Notes: generated by a model from the sequence alone, not told the origin. A stretch of 64,000 bases of DNA from Strongylocentrotus droebachiensis (GCA_035222895.1 JAVYIG010000172.1:310001-374000), one strand, 5' to 3'. Counted from the stretch's first letter, positions 39,601 through 54,600 are shown. Made by a program: numbers and translations.

Positions 39601-42600
39601 GAAATGTATGTTGTAGAACCTGTCTAGAAAGGCCACCTGTCTACAGTGGCCACTTCGTCTGTTTCCCTTGGGTGGTCTTTATAGACAGGTTTGACTGTAC
39701 AATGATGGCTAAACGATTCCACACACACACATACCTCTTTGGTGGAGTTCTGTAGATCAATGGTAAGACTGTAGTCGGGTTGGTTTGATGATGCATCCGA
39801 AGCCATTGATGTCTGGAAGAGAACCGTGTTCTCATGGTGGGAGGCAGAACCTGATACGACCTCGGTGATGTATGCACCATCAACGTTAAATGACCAACTG
39901 ACGCTCCTTGCATCACGATCAACTGAGGCAGAACCTGTCAACAGAAATAAACATATTTTACTGCAACCTTTGCCTACAATTTCTACATATGAAGAATTTC
40001 ATTCCAAAAGGAGCTAAATCCATTTTTGCAACTTCAGAAAAAAAAAAAATTGTTTACCATATTTTGTACAGGCGTCTTTGGAAAAATGATATTAGAAGGT
40101 GCATTTGTTCATAATTGCTCCTAAAATCTAGGTAAATAATTTCATTGAAAGACAGGTATTTAAGTGAACAATGTTCTGATATGAATACATGCAACTCAAT
40201 TTTCATCAAAAGTGGATTTAGCTCCTTTTGGAATTAAGCTCTTCATATATCGAGGGAAGCAATACCAGGTTGTCTTACCCAAGGACCCTAAAATGAGTCT
40301 ACGACATGTAGGAACCCAAACTGTAACCTTACAAGATAAAGCCTGGAAAAGCTGGAGATGTAAAGGTCTGAAATCAAACAATGATCCAAAAATGGGCGAA
40401 CATGATAATCTACTTATCCTTCTTGTTCGTTTTGCTGCCCCCTCTATTAGTTACATGTACTTCCTCTGAAAACCTTCCTAATGTCCATTAACAGGTAAAC
40501 TATCATTACATTTTGTTTCCTTTTTTTCTGAGGGGACATAGACAAGGATTTAAGAAACAAAAGAAACAAAGAAGAAAATATCTGAAAATGTTTGTCTCTG
40601 TCTAAAACATCGAAATGCTACCGAAGATGGAGCATGCAACATGATGGAAGTGTTTTCAAATTAATACAATTAGCTTTTGACTCTGGATAACAGAAGGGGT
40701 TGCATTCAAACATGCAGCACCTACCACTGAGTCTGAAGATGTCCTCAGCAGCACTAATCAAGGCCATGTTGTTAATCAAGATTCCACTTTCAGATACATC
40801 AATGGATCCTTCCGCAGAGAGGCTGAAAAGTAGGTTGGTTTCCAAGATGAAGATTGGAGTGAACCTGGTCTTGGCATTCAGAGCCTGGATCTGGAGACCA
40901 TTCTTGCTCCTGAAGATCTGCATGCCTCGGAACTTGACGAGGGTGTCCAGGTACTGGTGAGCATTGACCTCATTCTTGAACTCAGCTGTCATGGCAACAG
41001 ATAAAGTGATTCATGATTTACCTACATGTACAGGTAGCTTAAAAATCATTTACCTTTCAATAAAATGTTAATAATCTTGATTCTTTTAATTAACAATCAA
41101 TGAAATAAAAGTCATACAGTTGAACTTGCATATTAAAAAAAAAACCTGGCAACTAAATTGTTCTCATTATCTGAAATCTGGTTCATGGAACTTGAAATAT
41201 ATCACATTTCATGTATGCTTAGAGTAAAATGGCAGGAACTTCTGACATTGAATATATATTTAAAAATTCCTTTCTCATGGATAGGGGGAATTTTGTCTGA
41301 AATGTCTGATATATATCATTTGGAATATCATCCAAATCATGAGAACTACATGTATGCTTATCACAAAATATTCTGAATCAATTAGGGCAAGGCAAAAAAA
41401 CAGTACCAGTAATTCAAAAGCTAGAAAACCCATTGGTAAGGTACATGTACTAGCTAGATAACAAAATGGATGTGGAAAGGGTAATCAGGGCCCTTTATAT
41501 AAAATTACCATTGATGGTTAACTTTGCCATCAATATTAACTACCATGGCAATATCACTAAACACCCAATCAAATCAAGGTTTCCATGGCAGTTGCCATTA
41601 GCCATCAATGGTAGGTTTTATAAAATGGGGTCCAGGCCCGACACTAAGTTAAAGCAAGGGGTAACACATAACCGACACTTACTTGTTACATTGAAGTACT
41701 CGGTACTGTTGACCGTAGCGATGACCTCCAGCCTGTAGATGGAGTCTGCTGACCTGTTGAAGAGTAGACCTTGAATGTTGTAGTCTCCCATGATGGAGGT
41801 CAGTGTCAGATCCACCGAGTACTGCCTCTGCTCGTCGTTGGTCATGTCGAACTCGACGCCGAAGGGGATGGTTTCCTTGATCTTGCCTTGGAACCCGAAG
41901 CTCCTCTGTCTCACCTGAAGATGGAAGTCTGAGGAGGGAATGTGAAACAACATTGTGACTTACCAGGGGGTGTTTCATAAAGATTCTAAGTAAAACTTAA
42001 CTCTAAGTTGGACTTAAAAATTATGGAGAGCCATTTGTAGCCTTATAATGAAATATATTCAAAAGCAAAAATTCAAGTATATTAGACTTTTCATAAATTC
42101 CTCATCAAGAACATGAAATCTCCCATGATTATCAGTTTAGCTGTTAAATAATTTCAGTCCTGAATTGGTCAACAAGTAGAAAGCATAGGAGGAGATCAAT
42201 GGTGGTGTACTTACTGGACACCTCGATGAGTCTTGTGTTGGCTGTCGTGAGGTAGAATTCGTTCATGGTCGTACCACTGTCTGCTATGACCAGGGGTCCA
42301 CCACCGATGCTCAGAGAGATGGCAGGGAAGACGCTCGTTAGGCTGAAGATGGGGGTGATAATGGCGGAGGAGGATGTTTCCTCAAACTTGTAGCCGCCCT
42401 GGAGGGAGCTGGAGAAGGCACCGAGGCTACCAGAGAGGGACAGGCGACGCAGGGTGTTGTTCTTGATGAAGTCACCTAGGGCAAAGATCAAAAGTGATGC
42501 TTCAGTCAGTAAGTGAATCAACCATGTTATCAAAAAGAGGAGTTTATCTCTCCGTACCTATGAGCTATTACCTGACAGATGCTGTAATGGTCATCGGTCT

Positions 42601-45600
42601 TTTTGCAAAGCTTCTGCTGAACTTTAAAACAAACTACCTTTACATGTCAAAAATTGTCAGACTGTCAACCAATTCAAAACTTGTCTTAAGACACATTTAT
42701 TCAAAATTGCTTTTCATGAATTACTCTGTTCACGTTGATGTATATATATTTCATATATATTGGAATTTGTAGGTTTATTTGTAATTTTTTTGTTTAATAT
42801 ATAATTGTTTGTTATAGCGCTTTTAGAGACTTCGGTGGAAAGCGCTTGATAAGCACCGTTTTATTATTATTATTATATTATGCCACGACATTCACTCTTG
42901 ATAAAACTGTCCCAATCCAGTGTTGGATGCATTGCATTGCGCAGGGGGTCAGTGCCTTCAGATCTCCTTGGGTACAAGAATCATATATCACATATCAAAT
43001 AAAGTTATGTGCAACGTACCTTTCAGAGAAGCAAGTTTTCGTTCAGTGTTATCGACCAGACTGAGATCCCAAACCTTTTCCTCTCCTGTACAGCTGACAT
43101 GTCCTTCCAGAGCGTAGCTTACGAGGTCTGGGATCGTCACGGCGAAGACAGGAACAAACTTGATACCGTTGGAGAGTGGGATAGTGTCCATACCGGCCTC
43201 CAAGATGTAGGTCATTTCAGACCTGGTAGCTTGAAGGTGAAGTCTCTTACTGTTAGTCTCGTTACGCAGTGAACCTTCAGTAAAGAAATTGAAGAATCCA
43301 TGTTACACAGGGGAATAATCTGTTTGCATATTTTCTTCTGGCAAAAAGCATAGATAGAATGTGTCATTATCCAATTTGTAATAAATGCTTTAAAAAATTA
43401 CTGGTACAAGAAAATCCTAATAAAGGCAATGAATGACGACATCCCACAGCTTTTCAAGCTGGAACTTAAAAGAAATTAAATAATTATATTGCACACAGAA
43501 CAATCTGTTTGTATAGTTTCTTCTGTCAAAGAGCATAAATAGTATGTTATCCTATGTAATCCTAATAAAGCTTTGAGCTTCACAGTACACTCTGATCTGT
43601 GTAAGGCATAAAACTTCTGGAAGTATTTAAAAAAATAGAATTCCTCTTTTGAAATATTAGTTGTTAGTATATCCTCACACAGATAGTTCACTTTTTGTCC
43701 TTTTAACATCTGTAATTCTTATTCCCAGATGAATTTACACTTATAAACTAAAAGATGGACTACAAGCGTTGATAACCTACTGGGTATGATTTGATATTGA
43801 TTTGACATGCATCTTCCATAGACTCTAGCCCAACTTCTTTTTGGCTTAGAATTCAAAATGTTAAGTCATTGACTCATACTCAACAATAGCTTGTTCACTG
43901 ACTGCAAACGAGTCACCTCCATCTCCTATCAACATTGTTTCAGGTTTACCCTCTACATTATTATAATTGTATGCTCTGCCTTTGTCTGTTAGGAGCCAAA
44001 TAAGGGCGTTAAATTTCTTTAAAATAATAAAATTTAATGCCCCTCTGGCTCCTAACAGACGATATGTTTCTACTACTGCAATTTGTAATCATATTCCATA
44101 CCTATGATATAGGTGCTGCCATGTTGTGGAGTTTCTGTGTTGATAAGGAGGGTGGCGTTGCTACGGTGATAAGCCAGGTCCATGCTGTACACACCAACGG
44201 TCTCGCTGCCGGGGGCACCGAGAAGGAGGTGGAGGTGATCCGTCTTCTCAATCTGACCGTTCCTGAATGCCTATCATAAACACAACCAGAATAAGGGGTT
44301 CACTGACCTGTTCAGAATATAGCTAGGTTGTTTAGCGAAATGTAGTGGCATGAAAGATGCCTCCAGAACATGAAATGAATAATTATTATTGACAGTTATA
44401 ATAATACTTATTGTTTGCAATCATTGATGACTATTATATTTTTATAGCACAGAGGTGTTTGAAGCATATCTTCGGGACATGAAGCTGGTACCTGCAGATA
44501 CCACCATTTCCTAGATTAGGCTTCATATTATCTTTCCAAATTACAACTTTTAATTCACTAACGACACCAATCATTATGAATTTGGTGCTCTTGACACGTC
44601 TTTTCTTGCCATTGCTACATGCTAACCAATGAGGAAGCACAGGAACACTTACTGTACATGTACAAGCCTCGGCCTTGGCCACAATATCCTTTCAATAATC
44701 CTTTGCATGTTATGGGCGGTTCATAAATCATGCTGATGAATTTAAAATGTGTCCTTTATGCGGGCTCTATACTCCTTCTTTTTTCTTCTTCCCATAAGTT
44801 ACATGTAGTTAAGATGTCAGATGTCTTATGCCCAATTCAACAATGAATCATTACACAAAAATTGATGTTGAACAATGATTTATAATTCTTTTTAATACAC
44901 ATGATGGTAGAACAGAGTATATCTCTCAATTTAACCCACTAACTACTCAATTCTTTTATTCTCATAGACTCTTGTACGGGAGCCACCCACTTCAGGTAGG
45001 GTAAGGGTTAACAAGTTCTATGATATGCTGAAAACTCCTACCTTGTCTGTTCTGAATCCAGCTTCAAGATCGTAGGAAACGAGGCTGTCTTCAAGCTTGT
45101 CCAGAGTGATCTCCATTCTCCAGTTCTGGAAGAATGCTTGGGGCTGTTTGGAAAGAGATTAAGAAAAGAAGAGAATTAAGAAAAATTAAAATTAAAAATA
45201 CATATACAACTTGTGGATATACATGTAACACAAGTATGATCGAGTTACACTCTCAAAGCCCATAGTCGGTTAATTCTCTATTCCTATAAACTGCAATACC
45301 TTTTGTTTATTCCTTTCCACAAATACCAATATCTTGTTTCTATCAATAATCACATTTTCCTACAAATACATGAACATGGTCGTGGGTAGCTAATAAATCT
45401 GCTTTGAAGGTTATAGGTTGAAAGATTTGATTGAAAGATTTGATTGTAAGGGGGGGGGGCTGAAGAGAAAGAACAAAATTCTTACCAGAGAGAAGGGCAT
45501 GTTTGGTCTGGTACCACTGATGTGAATGTTGTATCGGTCGTTGGCGAAGGTTTCTTCAATGGAAGTCACAGCATCCTCAGGCTCAGAGACTGGCACCATT

Positions 45601-48600
45601 TCATTCCTCTGCATGAAGAACAGGGACGACCTGGCAACACGGACACAAAGAAATAAAAATTCAATCATAAGCAAAGATGGTGCTCCGACCAACATGTAAA
45701 CAATAAGTACATCCTAAATCCCTACAGTACATTTGGTATCATAGGCTAGCTGCTCTCACTGTTTAAGCGAATAGGTGGTGCAGGGGTGCATGTCACACCA
45801 TAGTAGACAACCAGCTCAATATTTCTATTTATAATATGCCAACAAATGCATTCCTTTTTAATCAAAACCTTCCCCATTCACCCAAAATTGCAGTGATGAG
45901 ATAACTCTTGATGACTCTGTCTGTTTCTGTGTATACAATTTTTACAATGCCGTTGTAGGACCTACATGTAACAGGTTTAACAAGTGACGGAAAAACTGTT
46001 CCAAAAAACAGGTAGTGTTCAGTGGGTTTACACCTGTCAATTTCAAGAGTTACCAGAAGAATTAACTGTCTCTGTCACATTCTTCTGGCCTCTGCAACAA
46101 ATTTCCCCTTTCTGACATCCCTAAAGCCATGTAATACTTACGATGCATCGATGATGGTCTCGCGTCTTGGAGGGGCGGTGACCTTGGCCTTGAGCATGCC
46201 GTTCTCAAAGGACAGACTGCCTCCGAGGCTAAGGGAGGAAGCCATGTTGGTCTTATGAGACAGACCGCTACGGGCGCAGTGGGCATCCACCATCATGTTG
46301 CTGTTGATCTCGATGGCAGCACTGCAAAAATGGAGATCAAGAGAAATTAAGGATTAAGTGTTCATTCTGAGAGAGAAATAAAGTCATTCAAGTGTCTATC
46401 TGAAAGGGTACATGATCAGGGCCAATAAAAATAAAGATGGTTTTAATACTGAATTATGTTGTGTTTTCTAGAGAAAGACAATTTTCCTGCACTCCAAATA
46501 TTGGAACCTGTCATTAACTGTTTCCCCAAGAGAGAGACTCGGTCACAGATCATTTCAAATCCTCAGCATAGTCACAATAAACTGGAAATAGATGCCATAT
46601 GTTTTTTCCCATCATTATCATTCACAATACAACCATCAATCCTCATTTAAGTATGTCAGGTGCAACTCTCAGAGCATCAAAATACATTTTTAAGATGAAG
46701 CAACAAGGCTTGATATTTAAAGTTTACGTTTGATCTGACAAGAGCATCAAAGTTCATTTTCATACGAAGCAACAAGTTTTATAAAGCCCCTCTGCACTAC
46801 TTATAGCTACTTGAGCCCTCTATATGGCAAACAATGCCTAATTGGTGCCGGTTGGTCCCCCATGATCCTCTTTTTCTTATGTTAAAGGAAACCAAAACCT
46901 TCATACTAAGTTACTTTTATTGTAAAGTTTAAAAGATTTGAATAAAATCAGTGAAAATTTGAACAAAATCGGGAAAGGAATAAGAAAGTTAGAGCCTTTT
47001 GAAATGACTAGTCACTAGAGGGCGGTATTCAATTTGATGACATCATCTGTGAACAACTCTCAATGCCTTTTGTACATAAAATTTCACATTTTTTTTTGTT
47101 TTCTTCGTATTTATTTGTGTTCTTGATCCGACTTCATAACATGTAAAGTAGAATATCATTTTGCATTCTATATATTGCTTTCAGGGGAGTACATTATCTC
47201 AATCACAAGAAAGAAGGAAAAACATGAAATTTGATGTACAAAAGGCATGGAGAGTTGTTCACATATGATGTCATCAAATTGAATACCGCCCTCTAGTGAC
47301 TAGTCATTTCAAAAAGCTCTTACTTCCTTATTCCTTGCCCGATTTTGTTCAAATTTTCACTGATATTTTTCAAATATCTTAAACTTTACAATAAAAGTAA
47401 CTTAGTATGAAGGTTTTGGTTTCCTTTAATTGATAGCTGACTTGATGAGATAACCACCTGTCAGTGACCTTGCAGGGAGGTATAATCCCCCTGGCCAAAC
47501 TAGTACAGACAGGCTTTAATTGACATACCTTGGTTCAAACTGTCCTTGGACAGCCATTCTCCTTGGTGTGGCCATCATGCCCAGCACATCCAGCTTGCCG
47601 GATGCCTTCAGGATGGTGTTAAATGCTCCTTGGATGTTGACCTCTAGAGGCATACCAGCAATGGTCGGGATGGTCACCTTGGAAGTCTTGAAGTTCTTGT
47701 TCAGACTGTATTCATGGGTTCTCTGCGAGACTAGGGATGCGATGATCTGTAGGAAGACAGAAAGCAGTGTAAAATTATGTGAACAATTTTTTTTAAATAA
47801 TTTTTTTTAGCTTTCATATGGCCGACGCATGGGAAAAACGCAAGCTGACAAAGAGTTGATAGCAATCGCAACTTATTTGTGATTGATATCAATCGCAGTA
47901 TGTACATAAGAGATAGGAGACTGCAAACTTGCGATTGATTGGAGGACTTACGATTGATTTGGATCAATCGCAACTCTTTGCAAGGTGGGGCCCTGGTGTG
48001 AAAACAGTTTCAATTGGCCTGAAATATATGCAAAATTGAGACGATATTGAAGATTTGTTATTTATGGGGGAGCACTGTCTTGCAAAGGTTCACGTGCATT
48101 TGATATTTTGATATGCTGCGCAACAAGTTGAAGTGTCATGATGTGAAATATGAAATTGTAATGCCATTTGGTTATAGAGATATTCAAAATTCACAAAAAT
48201 GGTGCCTTGATGACATCGCATTACACAAATGACCTGCAAAAGTTTAGTGTGTCCAGTCCTCAGGAGGATCTACCATTGGGCCAACTTGAACAAAAATTGA
48301 ATTGAATTGCCATTCCTGAGATATCCGTTCCCCAAGAAACACAAAGAAAAAGAAAAAAATTTAAGAGGTGAAATGTAGATTTGTACATACCACCTAATAA
48401 TGAAACATGTACGCTTTATCAGCGAACAACAGCCTTTTCTCTCTTAAATCAATTAAATCAAGCAATACAAAGTATTTTGTCTTATTCTCAAACTTAAATG
48501 TACTCTGTAAACTTATAATTCATTTGTTCTATCGATTATTGTAATACTGTATGGCTTATATAAGTCATTTTAATTTGTGGATATTTGAGTGGAAAAATAA

Positions 48601-51600
48601 ATCAAATCAAATCAAATCAAATCAAATCAAATCTTCAAATCTCTACGTTATCAATCTCACCTCCATCAGCCTTTCCCTGCTGAACCTCTCGGCCATGCCC
48701 TGGATGTCATCACGGTCCTTGTAGAAGACGTCGTTACCAAGAACCTTCATGGCTACGAAAGCTCCCTCGGCCTCTTCCTCCACATCATGACTTGTTTCGT
48801 ACTGTCAACATCAACAGCAAAATCAATACTCATCAAAGCAATTATTTTCTGTTTATGTTAAATTACAGATTAGAAGTTGAGGATTATAAAACTTAAGACA
48901 ACAGATGTGAATACCACTATGTGGAGGAAGATAATTAATGATTTACAGGAAATGCATCTACAATCTGCTTTCAAGTAAATACAGATCAATATAATGTGAT
49001 CTTACATTAAACATGTGAAGAAAGGCTTGTTATAAATATTTATGTATGATTTTATCAGTGATTTTGTATCTGAATAAAGATTTATTTCAACAACAAAAAA
49101 CAAAAAATACTCATCAACGCATGAAAGATAAATGAAACATTTGTAATTGAACACATGCTGACAGTTGTTTTGAATGTGTATGTTCGATAACCAGGCTTAA
49201 CAAGATAAAGGAGGTAGATATGGAAAACTCTACCGGTATATGAAAAAAAATTATCTATACATATTTCTTGGAAGTACTGAAATAATCTCCTTTCACTAAA
49301 TGCATTCCAACAACAGGTGGAAATTTCTCTTTTCATACAATAAAATCATTTTTTTTCCCTGAAATTTTTCTTAAATATGCTTTTTCACCAGAGAGATGCA
49401 ACAACTCATCCATTTTACACTTTTAACACAGGGGTACAGTTGCTTTTACTCTGTAAGCCTTTTAAGAGACCATGACATGGAGCCTTATAAATTCTGTCCA
49501 ATATGAAGCCTGAGACAAGAGAGACGACAGGGCCTGCCTGAAACCCGTACCGACAACAAAAGGATAATTTTTACCTGATTTTTGATCCTGTTGAGAGCAG
49601 AGTTTTTTATCCCCTCTCTCCTCTGTCTGTTGACACGCTTATTCATCATCCTGTGGACCTTCTCGATCATGTTGGCTTCACGATCTTCTTCGCTTAGAGT
49701 CATCAGTTCCTCGAGGGCATCCTGGAATCCCACAGTCCTTGCATCCAACTAAACACAAAACAAACATACAAGAACGTGTACCATCAGTGATAAAAGTTGT
49801 TAAACATGAAGAATTGGGACCGAAATGATGCCCAGATATGATGTAGCAAAACCACTTCGTTTCTTTTATGAAATAATTATGTGAGCGTCACATTTCTGTA
49901 TTTCACAGCGCAGAGTTCAGTGAATGTGCGCAGGACCTTCGTTTTGCATGCAGTTGCCATTTGTTTACACATTTTTAAAAGGCAACTTCTTTGCTGAGGC
50001 CTAGCATGTCATAACAAAACGAGCCTTTAGAGTGAGAGAAATATTACATTATGAAAAATTCCTTACGGCGGTTCGCTACGGCACAGCTAATGCATTACAC
50101 AAGACCGGTCGATAGTAAAAATCAAGTCCACTCATTGTTAATGGGTAAACACCCAAATGGTGTCAAATTCCCCATGAAAACCCACTACTATGAGCCTTTA
50201 AAAGAAGTATCACACACCTCAAAGAGATCAAATCCATAACCAAAGAGATCCACATTCATGGCTAGCCGGGCGCTCCTTGGGAGATAAGACTGCGAGGAGA
50301 AGACTACATCACTGTCAAAGTGGATTCCATTACCAGACTCATCTATAGATAAAACAAAAAGAAAGAGTTTTTAAATAATAATCAGAAGAAGAATAGTATA
50401 TGAGATATGTAAGGTGCCGAATCCACTTGAAATGAAATGTTTAAGGTGCACTTTTGAAACAAAAACAGAGACAGAGATCATTTAAAAGCATTACAAACTG
50501 AAACGAATAGAAATTAATACGATAGAACATACCAAAATGACAGAACAATTAATTACATGCCAAATTAAAAAGATACATTTCAAGATTATTTTTAAACATG
50601 TCAACTGATCTGCTGTTACGAATATATAAGAAGGCTATGGATGTATTGTAGCAGGAGACATCATACTCTATACATCTTCAGATTTAGTGAGGTATCAATT
50701 ATTTCTTTTTTTCCTTTCTGATTGTATTCAAAGTACATGGAAGTCTAAATTGCAAATGTTGCAAGTCTATTAGTATGTGTGTATGGAAAGAGTACCTTTT
50801 CATCCTCCCGATCAAATAAATGGGTTTAGTGAAACTCACCATCGAAATAAGAAAGACCGTAGTTGTGAGAGAACTTCCTGTAGTCCATGCCACACTTGGT
50901 AACGTTGGCAAGGGGGCTCTGGCTGATAGCAGTCTGGAGGTCAACCACCATAGGGTCCTGGGAATTCCTGAGGTTGGCAAGATGACTGGATACATAGCAG
51001 GTCACTGCAAGATGGAAGACAATAAGACAAGGTTTAGATGGACCTAACAACAGACAGCAGGATGTCTTGAGGATATCAGTAACATGATGAAAAATGATGA
51101 AAACGTTTTGACAACCACTCTTAGATATCAAATAGCTATAATTATAAATTCAAAACTAAATTTATACATGTAGGATATTTGATTGATTCTAAGCTACTCA
51201 TTGCACAAACCAGCAGGAAACACTGTCAAGATTGGGAATAGCCTACCCAATTGAACATAACACCATTTGGGTTAAAGTTGTTACAGATATAACACTAAAT
51301 TCCTTTCATTTGATTAGTACTACATATACATGTACATGTACATTCCAGTTATTTAAAACTTGCATAGCACCTCAATAAATATTTATATAAGAATTTAGGA
51401 AATCATCAAATCTGTAATGATTTTTTAAAATCTTTGATTCCTTTTCAAAATTGCATATCAGCTATCAAAGGAGGGGGGGGGGGGGTTCATATCATGATGA
51501 AATCTGGGGAATTATCCTATTCCACATGTCAATTTAAAAATACAGCTTGGATCATTCAGATAAATATCTAGTCTGGAACATTAGGGACCAACTTGTTGCA

Positions 51601-54600
51601 TCCCTATCAGTTGCAATACTACCGATCCCACTCCTGACACCATCTACCAAAGAACAGGGAGCCGCTTCACAAAGCCTTTTTTCAATGACAAATGAAAACA
51701 ATCAGTGACAAATCTGCTGATAACCAATCAGAAGCAAGGATTTCAGTAGCTTATAACAAAAACTGTCATTTGTCACTGATGACAAGTTTTGTGAAATGGG
51801 GCCCAGGGTGTCCGTGATCTTCAGGTCAGCCTACCTTGGTTGGTTGGTTCAATAGCCATGGTGTTAGCAATGCCCTGCAGGAGTGTCTCAGAGGGGCACC
51901 TGACAATGGCACGGTAGGCAGCGATCCTCAACTCACTATCGTTATCGACGGTGCTGAAGATACGCATGTATCGATCAGTCTGATGATGAAAAGAGAGAAC
52001 CGCCAACAAGTTAGAAACCTACTTTCGATGTATTGTTGCAATTTGAGGGATGCATGAAGACTTCATCTATGTACTGTAATAGACTATCAAGGCAAAAGAT
52101 AGATCCTCTTTAATAGTGGGAGAGTATTGATTCAAGGTTCAAGGTAGAATCATTGAAACCAGATGCGTATGTTTAGTTCCTTTCGTGCCTAAGACAGCAA
52201 ATGGAAGAATATCAACGGTGTACTGTATGCTTTGACAAATCATTACTGGTAAATTTGTTGTCCTAACCCAGAAACAAGTGCGTAAATAACTAAGTTTGTT
52301 CCAAAGGAAAGTGAAAATTGATCTTTTGAAAACTGAATTTCTGAAGATACATGTAGAATGTAGATTGGGTAGAGGGTGATATCTCATACCTCAGTCACAT
52401 TACAGAGACCAACACAAGATGGAAAAAGACCCCCCCCCCCCCATCCCCCGAAAAAAAGGAAAACATTTTGCCGAATGGCCAATATTCAGGCAGTGTGGTG
52501 TCCGCTTGACAGTACGACTAAGCCACTGAGAAATACAAAAATATATTGCTTACAGGGACATCATCGCACGATGCTCTTCGGTAGGCTTGGATTGCAGCAA
52601 CACGAAGCAGGCCGGGGTTCTGGTCCCTGTTGCATCGGTTGAGAAGACTCTTGCTCTGGATAAGACCCATGTTACCGATGGCCCTCACAGACATCAGGAT
52701 CTAGACATCAATGATATGACAGTGTACATGTAGGTTGCGGTTGAGAAAACATTATGTCGGCCCAGTAACATTACAATGGGTTACAACTGAGTTGCAATGG
52801 ATACAACAAACTGCCAGTGACAGAATGGTTTTCTAAGATGTTGTAAAACTTTGATGCAGAAGGGCAGAAGAGGTTAGAACAGACTATCAGTTTCCTAAAG
52901 AGGTTGAAATCAACATACTGACGGTTAATAGTAACATATTTAAGTCACGATCCGTGAATGACAGGAAATACAAATCCTCTTTCATATGAAGTGAGTTAAA
53001 TGTCAGTTACAATCAGACCAACTTTTTAAAAGTCATCAATTGTGTTTAATCAACACACACCTAATTTCTGGTCAAAGAACTGCAGATATGGTTATGATAA
53101 TACAGCTCAAATCTAGATCCATCTTTGTATGAAAACGACAGGTTACAGTAATATATACTACCCCCTTGAGGTTAAGTAACATACTACATATTAACATGAT
53201 ATCCACCTACCTTCTTCTCATCCTCCTCACTCTCTGGCAGACAGGAATCATGGAGGTTGTCTTCAAAGACAAGGGCAGCACTCAAGATTTCTGCATCCCT
53301 CGAGCAGTCATCCTCTGACATGCGACAGTATTGGTGGATCATGGAAGAGAGGGCGTAATAAGCTGGCAGGTTCATTTCCTGGCTTCCACCCACATAGCGC
53401 TGAAACAAACGATGGTAAAACAGAATTGTCATGTTCCGGTAACTTTTACATGGGTTAAAATGTGTTTTTTTTAAAGTCTGAATGAACAAGGTCTGAAGGA
53501 CCTGTGAACAATTCGTTTTGAGAACTATTAAATTCATGAAAAATAGAAACTATTTTTAAGGTGTAATCACACTTCCTAGACTCCACTTATATAGCGCTGA
53601 AACCAAGGATGGTAATGACAGATGTGTCATGTTCCGGTAACTTTTACATGGGTTTTTAAAAGGTGTTTTGAAGTCTGAAGGTACGAGGTCAGAAGGACCT
53701 GCGAATGATTTGTTTGAAAAACCATTAAATTCACAAAAATGGCAAATATAGTTTCAAGCTGTACTCGAAGACGAGTGATCCAACCTTTTCTTCTGTGACA
53801 TATCTATCAAGGGTATACGGTAAGAATTAGGATTGCAACTGGGTTTTTTGCTAAGTTTAGGTTTAGGGTTAGGATTAGGTTTAGAGTTAGTCCAGAGCTG
53901 AATGGGTTAGCGTAGGACACTGACATGGAGCAATCGTCGCATGAGCAAGTGTCTTACAGTCAAATGCAAAAGCTACTCTTTGATAATTACCTTGACAAGG
54001 TTGATCATGTTCTTGGTAGGGTTCTTGTGGAAGACAAGCTTCATGAACCACTTCCTGAGGTAGAATTCGTTTTCAACCGAGTTCTCAGATGCGATGATGG
54101 AATGGAATCCCTGAGCACACTGCTCCGTGTCGCAATCAGTCAGAGCATCCTTCACCATTTTACTGAAGGGATACAAACAGTACAAGATCATTCAATAATG
54201 ATGATAATAATAATAATAATAGTGAAAGTCGGTTCTTGAAAAGTGCTTATGTCTGGCACTGCCACTCCTGGTGCTCCAATGTATGTACCATGTCTTAGGC
54301 ATAGCTATCCACCAAACAGCAACATCTCTACATTAGCATATGATAATTGGAATGATAAAATAAAGATTGAATCTGGCTCGCATGCATGTGTATATCAAAG
54401 ACAACTCAACGTTTTTCTTCGATTGCCTTTCCGGAGGATACAACAGTAGGTTCGACGAATACAAGTTATCAATCAACACCAACAAAAATATACAAACCAT
54501 ACCCGAAGACTAAATAGAGCTCAATAGCTTTACACTCGCTCAATCTAGTAATAACATTGCAGAAAACTGCAGTTTGATACAAATATCAGACGATAAAACA

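Noticed and set aside
48594..48632. A CRISPR-like or satellite array
   Set aside because: It is a simple ATCAA tail of a retroposon. No spaced repeats exist anywhere in the window.
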